From a virus, in the IMG/VR virus record IMGVR_UViG_3300023108_001345, positions 1 through 41,331 of that record: 41,331 nt of DNA; one strand, 5' to 3'. Positions 31,696-39,118 of this stretch are shown one piece after another (the stretch's first letter is position 1; the number at the start of each line of letters is the position of its first letter). A program made the position numbers and the translations under genes. Below the pieces are notes generated by a model. That model was not told the origin of the DNA. It saw nothing but the letters and a program-made list of their open reading frames with translations, and did not search any database.

Positions 31696-32190
31696 ATGAA
31701 GTTTAGACAAACAAACGAAGGTTTTGAGTGGGTATTCAAGGGCGAATCTGTCGAGGATCAAGTTGCCAGACTGAAGTCTTGGGCTAAAACCAATCAAACC
31801 CTTGTGCCACTTGTACGCATTGGGGTTGGTGCTCAGAAAGTAGAGTGGAATCTACCAGAAGGACAACCAGAGACACTTAAAATCAAAGAAGATATTCCAG
31901 ATGGTATGGGTGAAACAACCATTCAGTTGGAGTGGCGCAGAGTGTCGCAGTTTTTCACTGAAGGCAGTAACATGAATAAACTGAGAGATTGGAAACGTGA
32001 GACCCAGTGGTTGCAGATTCTTGAGGGTGTACACCACAAAGAAGCAAAGATACTTACAGCAGTAAAAGATGGAAAACTGCTAGAGTTGTATCCCGATCTA
32101 GAAAAATTAATGGAACCGCTTGGTATTACAGAATATAACAAACCAACACCGGCCAAGAAGAAGAGAGCTCCCCGCAAGAAAAAGTCATGA
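31696..32190 (+). CDS. DUF6433-like phage protein
   Basis: 164 residues. The segment ETQWLQILEGVHHKEAKILT, with LLELYPDLEKLMEPLGIT, is the pattern I recall for DUF6433, a family of marine phages of unknown function. The first 100 residues, with EWRRVSQFFTEGSN, may be a separate domain. The end is very basic (AKKKRAPRKKKS), suggesting nucleic-acid contact. It sits next to RNase H, which may mean a replication-linked role. The start is four bases after the RNase H stop codon begins. Confidence 0.8.
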   Translation: MKFRQTNEGFEWVFKGESVEDQVARLKSWAKTNQTLVPLVRIGVGAQKVEWNLPEGQPETLKIKEDIPDGMGETTIQLEWRRVSQFFTEGSNMNKLRDWKRETQWLQILEGVHHKEAKILTAVKDGKLLELYPDLEKLMEPLGITEYNKPTPAKKKRAPRKKKS

Positions 32191-32600
32191 TAGATTCTAA
32201 TTATGTAAAGAAGAGAGTGTCGAGGGGCATTCTCCACATTGAGAAGGCTTTACTACTATTCATTGTTGCTGGTACGGTGTGGGCTGCTGGGTATGATATT
32301 GTTGGCATGTTTGGTCAACAAGGCAAAATGGCTCTCGCTGATCTTTTCTTGTTGTTCATTTATGCTGAGATACTTGGCATGGTGGGTGCATTCTATAATG
32401 ACCACAGAATACCAGTCACGCTTCCTATCATTATCGCAATTACCGCATTGACTCGTATGATTGTATTGACCACGAAGGGAACCGAACCAGTGAACATAAT
32501 TTACGAGAGTCTCGGCATTTTTGTGTTGGCAATATCTGCATTCATACTCAGTTATAAAGACAAACTATCACTAGAAAAAGTAAATTTGAGGAAATCCTAA
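32187..32600 (+). CDS. PsiE-like membrane protein
   Basis: 137 residues with about four transmembrane helices (ALLLFIVAGTVWAAG, ALADLFLLFIYAEILGMVGA, LPIIIAITALTRMIV, IIYESLGIFVLAISAFILS). The AE-I-x-G-x-x-x-x-x-x-x-H-R-x-P element and ITALTRMIV match the phosphate-starvation-inducible PsiE family. PsiE is induced under phosphate limitation in bacteria; the biochemical role is unknown. Its presence may relate to phosphate-poor sea water. It overlaps the gene before by four bases (ATGA). Confidence 0.82.
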   Translation: MIDSNYVKKRVSRGILHIEKALLLFIVAGTVWAAGYDIVGMFGQQGKMALADLFLLFIYAEILGMVGAFYNDHRIPVTLPIIIAITALTRMIVLTTKGTEPVNIIYESLGIFVLAISAFILSYKDKLSLEKVNLRKS

Positions 32601-32602
32601 AA

Positions 32603-32797
32603 ATGAAAGAACAGATTAAAACAACATTGAGCTCTTTCTTTGTTGCTATGCGTGATCGTCATATGACTAATGCTAGAATTCTGACAGAAAAATCTGTTGG
32701 TGTTGCTGAACACCCAGATGTCATGCAGACCATTGAAGAAGAACTTGGTAGGGCAGCAGAGTATCAAGACAAACTAGAAATGTTAGAAAAACTCTAA
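32603..32797 (+). CDS. Small helical protein
   Basis: 64 residues, fully helical in prediction by eye (MRDRHMTNARILTEKSVGVA, then EEELGRAAEYQDKLEMLEKL). I recall similar short proteins in marine T4-like phages where a VGVAEH-x-D motif is followed by a Glu-rich helix. GAGGAAA upstream is the RBS. Function unknown. The stop and next start share an A (TAATG). Confidence 0.72.
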   Translation: MKEQIKTTLSSFFVAMRDRHMTNARILTEKSVGVAEHPDVMQTIEEELGRAAEYQDKLEMLEKL

Positions 32798-33318
32798 TGT
32801 CTAGAGCATCAAGATTCTTTTTGTTTCAAACCAGAAATGAATTTTGGATTGTAGACGAAAACTCTCTGCAACTTGTACCCAAACCCAGAGAATTGATTAT
32901 TAAACAATCAACGGTGGAGGGTGTGCGAGAGTATGTTATTACTTACAACAAAAAGGATTGGCCCATAGTTGATAAATGCAGAGACAGAACTGCATGGCAC
33001 ACACCAGAGGGCAGAGAACGGATTCGCCAAGCAAAACTAGGTGACAAACACCCCCACAAAAATGGTTTGAGTGAAGACCACAAAAAGAAAATATCCGAGA
33101 CAATGAAGGGCACACGGCAGGGAGAGTTTAATCCCATGTATGGGCGTAAACACTCACTAGAAACACTCGCCAAGATTCGCCAGAAGGCGTATGAGAGACC
33201 CAAGATGCGCTGGTGTGTCGAACCCACGGGAAAAATGCATCTTGTCAGGGCGGATTCCGACATCCCAGAAGACTGGCAATGGGGCCGATTTTACGACAAA
33301 TACCGCCCAGTATCGTAA
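32797..33318 (+). CDS. Orphan NUMOD3-type DNA-binding protein
   Basis: 173 residues. Repeated NUMOD3 elements are clear: AWHTPEGRERIRQAKLGDKH, SEDHKKKISETMKGTRQGEF and NPMYGRKHSLETLAKIRQKA. NUMOD3 is the minor-groove DNA-binding module of GIY-YIG and HNH homing endonucleases. No nuclease domain accompanies it here. The N-terminal 60 residues (FFLFQTRNEFWIVDENSLQL) and the C-terminal WCVEPTGKMHLVRADSDIP do not match a nuclease. It could be a domesticated or degraded homing endonuclease, or a DNA-binding regulator. Confidence 0.78.
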   Translation: MSRASRFFLFQTRNEFWIVDENSLQLVPKPRELIIKQSTVEGVREYVITYNKKDWPIVDKCRDRTAWHTPEGRERIRQAKLGDKHPHKNGLSEDHKKKISETMKGTRQGEFNPMYGRKHSLETLAKIRQKAYERPKMRWCVEPTGKMHLVRADSDIPEDWQWGRFYDKYRPVS

Positions 33319-33331
33319 GCCCTTGATTTTA

Positions 33332-33360
33332 TTGAAGAAAATAATTTCAACTTTTTTGCT
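33332..33360 (+). terminator. Weak terminator-like hairpin
   Basis: TTGAA and TTCAA flank an AT-rich loop in the 122-base gap after the NUMOD3 gene and are followed by six T. The stem is only five pairs, so this is tentative. The rest of the gap holds the promoter at 33401-33429. Confidence 0.3.
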
Positions 33361-33400
33361 TTATCCTTTTGAATCAATGGCTTACAGAGGCAGCTTTTTC

Positions 33401-33429
33401 TTGACTTCTGCTTCCAGATGGCTTATAAT
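33401..33429 (+). promoter_or_regulatory. Sigma70-type promoter with consensus -10
   Basis: TTGACT (33401-33406), exactly 17 bp, TATAAT (33424-33429). It is the best -10 in the window. The expected +1 is about 33436, with a leader of 26 bases to ATG 33462 carrying AAAGAGAGAG. Confidence 0.8.
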
Positions 33430-33461
33430 GGCCACATAAGATGATGAAAGAGAGAGTGAAT

Positions 33462-33698
33462 ATGGTTATTGATTTTGTTGGTGCTCAGGATGGTGGTCTG
33501 GTCTTCTTTGGCGATGCTGCTGATCCTATTGGTTATGGTTCTACTGTCGAAGAATGTGCAGAGATTATCGCAAAAAATGGTCTCGCTTCTCAGGTATCAG
33601 GATCGTCTTCAATGGACTTTGCCAGTGAAGAGGGTTTTGAAAATGATGATGATGCCATGATCATGTTCCGCAACGCAATCAAATTGTCAGGGGTTTAA
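33462..33698 (+). CDS. Small acidic hypothetical protein
   Basis: 78 residues (start ATG 33462 behind AGAGAGAG; ATG 33441 or 33444 would be too close to the promoter start). It has a Gly/Ala-rich beginning (MVIDFVGAQDGGLVFFGDAA), a VEECAEIIAKNG helix and a Glu/Asp/Met tail. No family is recognised. It is the first gene after a consensus promoter, as host-takeover genes often are in T4-like phages. Confidence 0.68.
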   Translation: MVIDFVGAQDGGLVFFGDAADPIGYGSTVEECAEIIAKNGLASQVSGSSSMDFASEEGFENDDDAMIMFRNAIKLSGV

Positions 33699-33701
33699 TT
33701 T

Positions 33702-34130
33702 ATGAAAGTTGTTATCTACACTCAGTTTATGGAAAACTATGGCGCCCACGATTGGGACGGTAAGGGTGAGTGCCCGCAGTACTGGAAGTCTAAGGGCGGC
33801 TCTTGCTTTGTTGTAGAGGCTTCGTTGGAGCAGGCCATGTCTGGCCAGTTTTTCACTGATGTGGCTAAGTGCATCGAGTATCGCAATGATTATGCTGAAG
33901 AGTATATTGTTGGCGAAAACCTAGTCGATGATATCGACTTTGACCCCGCTACAGTTGTAGAAGAGTGGGATACCGCTATCTACGCTGAACTCGTTGATGG
34001 CAAGTTGTCTTGCCGTGAGGATGTAAAGGACTATACTATGGCTCGCAATATCGTTGGTGAGCGCACATGGTCGCAGGATGAAAACGGCCGATATGATGTG
34101 GCCCTAGAAAAATTTGAGGAGGCCGCTTGA
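33702..34130 (+). CDS. Conserved hypothetical protein (YTQFMENYGAHDWDG type)
   Basis: 142 residues. The opening VIYTQFMENYGAHDWDGKGE and the following CPQYWKSKGG are familiar from many phage and some bacterial proteins of unknown function. The rest is acidic with one more Cys. A start at 33702, four bases after the previous stop, is reasonable. No catalytic motif is visible. Its stop overlaps the TTG start of the next gene. Confidence 0.78.
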   Translation: MKVVIYTQFMENYGAHDWDGKGECPQYWKSKGGSCFVVEASLEQAMSGQFFTDVAKCIEYRNDYAEEYIVGENLVDDIDFDPATVVEEWDTAIYAELVDGKLSCREDVKDYTMARNIVGERTWSQDENGRYDVALEKFEEAA

Positions 34131-34711
34131 AAAACAAATTTATTTTAACCGACTGTGATGGGGTTTGCCTTGATTGGGAGACCGCATTCATGGGATGGTG
34201 TAGGCACAATGGAATGGTTCCCGTGGAGGGATACCAGTTGATGTACAAAATCAACGAAAGGTTTAACATTACCCCAGAAGAGGGGAAGAGACTTACCAAC
34301 CAATTCAACAGCAGTGCCGCTATTGGTTTTCTGCCACCTTTGCGTGATGCCCAATGGTTCATTCGCAAATTGTTTGAACAACATGGATACCTATTTGTTG
34401 CCGTGACTAGTCTTCATAGTGATCCGTATGCACAGGAATTGCGAACTCAAAACCTACGAAAATTATTTGGTGATGCCTTTGTTGGGTTTCATTATCTAGA
34501 CTGTGGTGCTGATAAAGATGAAATCCTTGAACGATTGTCGCATAAATATTATGGAGCACCGTGGATTGAAGACAAACCAGTAAACGCAGATGTTGGTGCT
34601 GAGTTTGGATTCAATTCATTCCTAATGGAACACGGCCATAATATGGATTATCAGGGGCCGGCAACGATTGTCAAAAGTTGGGAGCAACTATATGACATTC
34701 TGAAAGGATAA
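34127..34711 (+). CDS. HAD-family phosphatase (5'-nucleotidase-like)
   Basis: 194 residues from TTG 34127 (TTGA overlap, GAGGAGG as RBS). Asp9-Cys-Asp11-Gly (LTDCDGVCLDW) is HAD motif I with a nucleophile and an acid/base Asp. FVAVTSLHSDP is motif II. GAPWIEDKPVNADVG is the acidic motif III/IV. The fold suits a nucleoside monophosphate or sugar phosphatase (NT5C-like), but the substrate is unknown. It lies in an otherwise uncharacterised gene group. Confidence 0.82.
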   Translation: MKNKFILTDCDGVCLDWETAFMGWCRHNGMVPVEGYQLMYKINERFNITPEEGKRLTNQFNSSAAIGFLPPLRDAQWFIRKLFEQHGYLFVAVTSLHSDPYAQELRTQNLRKLFGDAFVGFHYLDCGADKDEILERLSHKYYGAPWIEDKPVNADVGAEFGFNSFLMEHGHNMDYQGPATIVKSWEQLYDILKG

Positions 34712-34714
34712 CAA

Positions 34715-34948
34715 ATGATCACACTTGAACAGGTTATTATCATACTAGTTTGTATGGGAGGTTGCTCCTATACTAGTTACAAGGCTGGATTTAAACAAGG
34801 CGGTATGATTCATGGTGCGGTCTATATGGCTGTAGTGGAAGAATTTCTTTCTCGTAAAATGGGCAAGGAATGGTTTGCAACTACATTTGGAAAGGATAAT
34901 AAAATCTTTACAAGGTTTTTGGAAAGAGAATTGTCGGAAGATGATTGA
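34715..34948 (+). CDS. Small membrane-anchored protein
   Basis: 77 residues. One N-terminal transmembrane helix (VIIILVCMGGCSYTSYKAGF) is followed by a Lys/Glu-rich soluble part with a GMIHGAVYMAVVEEFLSRKM helix. The RBS is AAAGGATAAC. No family is recognised. It is followed by a smaller membrane protein. Confidence 0.68.
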   Translation: MITLEQVIIILVCMGGCSYTSYKAGFKQGGMIHGAVYMAVVEEFLSRKMGKEWFATTFGKDNKIFTRFLERELSEDD

Positions 34949-35021
34949 GTTTTTATTATATGTTGCTGGTGGGATTGTTTTTGTCCTTTGGTGGCACATA
35001 AAAGGGGAAGAAGATGTATGA
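34941..35021 (+). CDS. 26-residue membrane protein
   Basis: A very short frame: ATG 34941 inside the end of the previous gene, stop TGA 35019-35021 just after the next ATG. The product is almost one transmembrane helix (MIEFLLYVAGGIVFVLWWHI) with a charged end (KGEEDV). GGAAG upstream works as the RBS. Support is compactness and overlap with both neighbours. Confidence 0.55.
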   Translation: MIEFLLYVAGGIVFVLWWHIKGEEDV

Positions 35022-35379
35022 GTACAAAGTAATCATTGACAGATGGGTTGATGGTGATACCGTTGATGTGCATATCGATCTAGGTTTTGGAGTCTGGCTC
35101 AATGATCAAAGAGTCAGACTTTATGGTATTAACACGCCAGAAAGTCGTACCAGAGATTTGGAAGAAAAGAAATTGGGTCTTGCTGCAAAAGATTACTGTG
35201 TGAACTTTTGCCCAGAAGGCGAGACTGCCGTTCTTAAAACAAAAACATATGATGCCAAGGGCAAGTATGGTCGTATCCTTGGTGAGATTTGGTCAGACAA
35301 AGAATACGCTGATCAGTCATTGAATGAATACTTGGTGGAAAAGGGACATGCAGTCAGATACTTCGGCGGAAAAAGATAA
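35014..35379 (+). CDS. Staphylococcal-nuclease-like (SNase) protein
   Basis: 121 residues. IDRWVDGDTVDVHIDLGFG, QRVRLYGINTPESR, YDAKGKYGRILGEI and LVEKGHAVRYFGG follow the SNase/TNase domain order with its Asp, Arg and Glu active-site strip. It lacks a signal peptide, unlike secreted nucleases, so it would act on DNA or RNA in the cytoplasm, or on host DNA after infection. RBS GGGGAAGA. Its end overlaps the next gene by 32 bases. Confidence 0.88.
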   Translation: MYEYKVIIDRWVDGDTVDVHIDLGFGVWLNDQRVRLYGINTPESRTRDLEEKKLGLAAKDYCVNFCPEGETAVLKTKTYDAKGKYGRILGEIWSDKEYADQSLNEYLVEKGHAVRYFGGKR

Positions 35380-36346
35380 TTATATTATTACTGGTGGATG
35401 TTCTTTTACGGCACACACAGACAAAAAAACTTTATCATGGGCCAGACAACTAGAATCTGAATTAGGAAGAGATTCTGTTATCCATGCTGCACAGATGGGT
35501 TCTGGAAATCAGATCATCTGTGATCGTTTATGTTATGAACTATCAAAACCAGAGAGAAGAAAAAATGCTGCTGGTGTGGTAGTGATGTGGTCATCGCCAT
35601 TTAGAAAAGAATTCTTGTTCACTCACGAAGACCCAGACTGGAGAGATATCTACAATGGGTTAAGGAAAGAACAGCAGACTACTTTTACCAATTATTTCCT
35701 CACCGAAAATAATGAGAAAATAAAACACCCGATGTCGAATTGGTTGATCATTGGGGGTGGTTATGGTATATGGGATTTTGGTATACCGTCATTAGATAGA
35801 CGCATTAGGTCTTATTTCGATAACAATTTTAGCAAAGCACAATGTTATGTTGACACATGTCGTGCCATAATTACTCTACAGTCTTTGTGCAAATCCTATG
35901 GCGTACCTTTGATGAACATGTGTTGGCAGAATATATTTCACGATGTACACGTTAGACCAACAGATGAAATTCATGGCAACGGCGATAGAAACTTAATCTC
36001 TGGACAAGCAACTATGGGTTGGTTGGCTAGAAGACTGTGGGACAACACAGAAAAAACTACAACGCCGTTGCCAGAAAATATGAAGGCAGAATTCAAAAAC
36101 AAAAGAATTGAAAAGATGTATCCAGACTGTAAACATTGGATGGATATGATTGATTGGGACACTTGGTTTTTTTATGAGAACGACAGCGTTGTTCAAGGTG
36201 GACTACAAGAATTTAGATATTGGGAGTGTGGTGATTTTGCAGAAAATCTGATGTATCACCCGCCTACTGATGTCCAAAATGCATGGATGAAATTGGTTAA
36301 AAAGGAACTGATTAAACGTGGCATGATAGGAGATAATAATGAATAA
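35348..36346 (+). CDS. SGNH-like hydrolase (copy D)
   Basis: 332 residues from ATG 35348 (AAAAGGGA nearby; ATG 35324 lies deeper in the nuclease gene). Block I is NYIITGGCSFTAHTD (Ser in GCSFT), AQMGSGNQIICDR is block II, and a late MYHPPTDVQNAWM gives the His. This copy is closer to copy C than to A or B. It is another candidate ester or acyl hydrolase. The stop is followed by a small membrane protein and the receptor gene. Confidence 0.68.
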   Translation: MQSDTSAEKDNYIITGGCSFTAHTDKKTLSWARQLESELGRDSVIHAAQMGSGNQIICDRLCYELSKPERRKNAAGVVVMWSSPFRKEFLFTHEDPDWRDIYNGLRKEQQTTFTNYFLTENNEKIKHPMSNWLIIGGGYGIWDFGIPSLDRRIRSYFDNNFSKAQCYVDTCRAIITLQSLCKSYGVPLMNMCWQNIFHDVHVRPTDEIHGNGDRNLISGQATMGWLARRLWDNTEKTTTPLPENMKAEFKNKRIEKMYPDCKHWMDMIDWDTWFFYENDSVVQGGLQEFRYWECGDFAENLMYHPPTDVQNAWMKLVKKELIKRGMIGDNNE

Positions 36347-36455
36347 GACTGTCACTGGTCAAATGTGTATGGGCGCATTGTGCGTTATGGGTGCTTGGGT
36401 ATTTTATAAACTTGGGTTAGAATTGTGGTGTCTAGCATATGGGATGTTCATGTGA
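36339..36455 (+). CDS. 38-residue hydrophobic protein before the receptor gene
   Basis: ATG 36339 has an excellent RBS (ATAGGAGATAAT). The product is 38 residues with a helix-like hydrophobic core (CMGALCVMGAWVFYKLGLEL) and three Cys (residues 10, 15 and 31). The stop overlaps the start of the TonB-dependent receptor gene as GTGA, so translation of the two is coupled. Confidence 0.65.
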   Translation: MNKTVTGQMCMGALCVMGAWVFYKLGLELWCLAYGMFM

Positions 36456-37951
36456 TTAAAATTAGATGGTATGTTTTTGTGGTATTTCTGTTCATGGCAT
36501 GGTTTGCTGGTGCAGCGTATGCCGAAGAACTTTATGAGATTGTCGTGGAGGCGGCACCTCGCCAGACATTTGAACCCAAACCAAACTTAGATTTCACTGT
36601 CGCTGAGATTCTTGATCCTAGTCAATCATTCACTCAAGGTGGGTATGGTGGTTTCGCTGGATATCGTGAACGAGGGCAACAGACTATTCACTCGCAGATA
36701 TATCGCAACGGAATCCCAGTCAACGATTCTGGTACGGGTTGGTATGACTTTGCTCACGATATCCCCACAGGCGGCGAGAGAATCACGCTGGTGCAGGGTT
36801 CTAACTCTACAATCTATGGTTCTGGTTCACTCGCTGGAACTGTTTTTATCAACGATACGTTTGATAATCGTTTTATGATTCGTGCCGGATCAAAGAGTGC
36901 CATGACGCACATATCAAGTGACTTGGGTTTTTCTTTCACGGCATTTGGTGCTAACAATGATTCGGTCAGGTCTGACAATGACGAAGACGACATGTACAAA
37001 AATTATACGGTGCGTGGAGAGTACGGCAATTTCAATTTAGTTTATACTGACTATTCCTATGACTACGATAGGTGCTACCAGCCTACCTTTGATGAGAATT
37101 TTGTCATGACACTATTTTCTGATGAGTGTAAACAGGAAGGCAACCGTGGCACAGTATCGTACAATGATGAGAATATAACAGTTGGCTACAGTTGGAACAA
37201 TGCTGACTTCCCCAATGAGGGCAGTGGTTATGAAAGTAAGTCGCAACGATTCTACACTGATGCTAGACAGATGTTTTATGATGTGTTGATCGGTGCGACA
37301 ATCAACGCAGAAAGATTCGCAGGACAAACCAGAGAACGGGTCGAGGCGTATGCTGAGTACGGTGGTTTTTCTGTTAGAACTGACGGTGACAATGTAGTTG
37401 CCAGAGTTGGGTTTTCGGTTCCCCTGCTCACTGGTATTAATGTCGCCATAGGATCATCTTATCGGGAACCAACACTATATGAAGAGAACGGAGACGCTTA
37501 CGTTATGTCGAACAACAATCTAAATCCAGAAGAATCTGCCGGTATTGATATCTCACTGGGCCCAGTAACGGCATTCGCATATAATTTTGATGAGGGTATT
37601 ACCTACAATTTTGAAAACAATCAGTTTCAGAATACGGGCGACTACTCTACCAGTGGTGTGCGATTCCAAGACAATTACACTTTTGGTGATGTGAACTTTT
37701 CGGTATTCGCTGGGTACACTGACAGTGATCAGCCATTTGTATCGGAGTGGAAAGGTTCTGTGACCGCTGAGTGGAAAGACTTCACGACTCAGATCAATAG
37801 CAATCAGTGGGCAACCACAATTGACTTTACCTATGAGAACAGTGGATTTTTTGCTACGGTGAGCAATCTCACTGATGAAGTCTATGAAATCCAGTACGGG
37901 TATCCCGTTGGGGGTGTCGAGTTTCATGTTGGGTATCAGCATGGATACTGA
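36452..37951 (+). CDS. TonB-dependent receptor-like outer-membrane protein (BtuB-type)
   Basis: 499 residues from GTG 36452, which overlaps the previous stop and puts a good signal peptide at the front (Lys/Arg start, VFVVFLFMAWFAGAAYA, cut after about residue 24). LYEIVVEA follows as a TonB box. A plug-like domain (about 45-135) has GQQTIHSQIYRNGIPVND and RITLVQGSNSTIYGSGSLAG. The barrel ends with SYREPTLYEENG, LNPEES and NLTDEVYEIQYGYPVGGVEF, closing on Tyr; the blocks match BtuB-like receptors. Two Cys (DRCYQ, DECKQE) probably lie in one loop. It is shorter than BtuB (about 614). An outer-membrane uptake receptor is not expected in a lytic phage; ligand and role are unknown. Confidence 0.88.
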   Translation: MIKIRWYVFVVFLFMAWFAGAAYAEELYEIVVEAAPRQTFEPKPNLDFTVAEILDPSQSFTQGGYGGFAGYRERGQQTIHSQIYRNGIPVNDSGTGWYDFAHDIPTGGERITLVQGSNSTIYGSGSLAGTVFINDTFDNRFMIRAGSKSAMTHISSDLGFSFTAFGANNDSVRSDNDEDDMYKNYTVRGEYGNFNLVYTDYSYDYDRCYQPTFDENFVMTLFSDECKQEGNRGTVSYNDENITVGYSWNNADFPNEGSGYESKSQRFYTDARQMFYDVLIGATINAERFAGQTRERVEAYAEYGGFSVRTDGDNVVARVGFSVPLLTGINVAIGSSYREPTLYEENGDAYVMSNNNLNPEESAGIDISLGPVTAFAYNFDEGITYNFENNQFQNTGDYSTSGVRFQDNYTFGDVNFSVFAGYTDSDQPFVSEWKGSVTAEWKDFTTQINSNQWATTIDFTYENSGFFATVSNLTDEVYEIQYGYPVGGVEFHVGYQHGY

Positions 37952-38129
37952 CAAAGTTTTGCGTGCCATGTACCATGCTGATCTTGCCGTGATGGAAGGT
38001 GCTAATAAACCTCTGATCACTTATGAAGAGTGGTACGCAAAAAGACCGTGGATATACGAAAGTCCAGATAAGGGCGAAACCGTGTATCGCCGTAAGTTTG
38101 GTGACAAAAAGAGAGAACAAATTAGGTGA
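37941..38129 (+). CDS. Small hypothetical protein
   Basis: 62 residues from ATG 37941, overlapping the receptor stop by 11 bases. It begins MDTDKVLRAMYHADLAVMEG and has an aromatic middle (YEEWYAKRPWIYESPDKGE), ending in a basic tail. No family is recognised. The next gene starts at a GTG overlapping its stop. Confidence 0.65.
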   Translation: MDTDKVLRAMYHADLAVMEGANKPLITYEEWYAKRPWIYESPDKGETVYRRKFGDKKREQIR

Positions 38130-39118
38130 ACGTAGTTTCTTCTGATGATAAAAATGTTTACATATCATGCCTATTAGCAAGGGATGCTGATGGCCACCGA
38201 ACTGTAGATAATGATGCTCTCAAAGAGATAGTATCCGAACACGGCAAGGACAAAAAATATACTTTGTTCAATTTGTGGGAAGAGATAGTGCGATTTGTTG
38301 ACATTTCTTTCGTGGAAGAGAATTCTGATATATCTTTTTGCATCGAAGACAATTCTTTTCGTGATATGAATCATACTCTGCCTAGAAATATGTATCACGG
38401 CAAAAACCCTTACTATTTTTTGTATCTAACAATATCTCATGGCAAGACACATGTAAATCAAGAGATCACTATTCCGTTTTGTTTTCTTAACGGCAAATCT
38501 AGACCCTTTAGACAGAAATTATGGGACAAGGTGGAGAAAGATGGACTGATCAATCAGTATTGTTCTTTTTTACGGAACGGGGTGTTCGCTGATATAGAAT
38601 TCAATATTGCCGATAGTTTGAAACAACCAGACATGGTAACGAAAATTGCTTTCAATCCTGCTGAATTTTATGATAGAGTATTGATAGATGTTTATGTTGA
38701 ACCAGAGGTAAATACGTTGAGGTTTACCGAAAAAACATGGAAACCTCTGCTACATGAAAAGATTGCATTCGGATTTTCGGCACAGAACTATTATCGCAAT
38801 TTGAAGTGGTTGGGGTTCAAGATGCACGATAACGTTATTGACTATTCTTTTGACAGTATAGAAGATAATGAAGAAAGACTTGAAGGATTTTATGAACAGT
38901 TTAAAAAATTGCTAAATATTAAACTGTCCGATTTGGTAGAGATAACAGATACGGAGAGAATGCATAATCGAAAGAGATGTTTAACATTAATTCAGAATGC
39001 TGAGGTTCCAGAGTTACCAATATTTGAAACCAAGGATTTTTTTGAATTACAAAAGCGTGATGCTAGAGGAATGATTGATTGGCCTAGAGGAAAAGTATAT
39101 GAGTGGCAAGGGAAGTAG
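38126..39118 (+). CDS. Glycosyltransferase-like phage protein (copy 2)
   Basis: 330 residues from GTG 38126. It shares the RFTEKTWKPLL, WLGFKMHDN and DYSFDS blocks with copy 1 at 17018, and the order of a late LI-x-x-x-[EA]-x-P-E-[LV]-P element. The N-terminal 200 residues (FLNGKSRPFRQKLWDKVEKD and others) are different. A GT-B-type sugar transferase is the best guess, by analogy to GT10-like motifs; not established. It is translationally coupled to the previous small gene downstream of the receptor. Confidence 0.68.
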   Translation: MNVVSSDDKNVYISCLLARDADGHRTVDNDALKEIVSEHGKDKKYTLFNLWEEIVRFVDISFVEENSDISFCIEDNSFRDMNHTLPRNMYHGKNPYYFLYLTISHGKTHVNQEITIPFCFLNGKSRPFRQKLWDKVEKDGLINQYCSFLRNGVFADIEFNIADSLKQPDMVTKIAFNPAEFYDRVLIDVYVEPEVNTLRFTEKTWKPLLHEKIAFGFSAQNYYRNLKWLGFKMHDNVIDYSFDSIEDNEERLEGFYEQFKKLLNIKLSDLVEITDTERMHNRKRCLTLIQNAEVPELPIFETKDFFELQKRDARGMIDWPRGKVYEWQGK

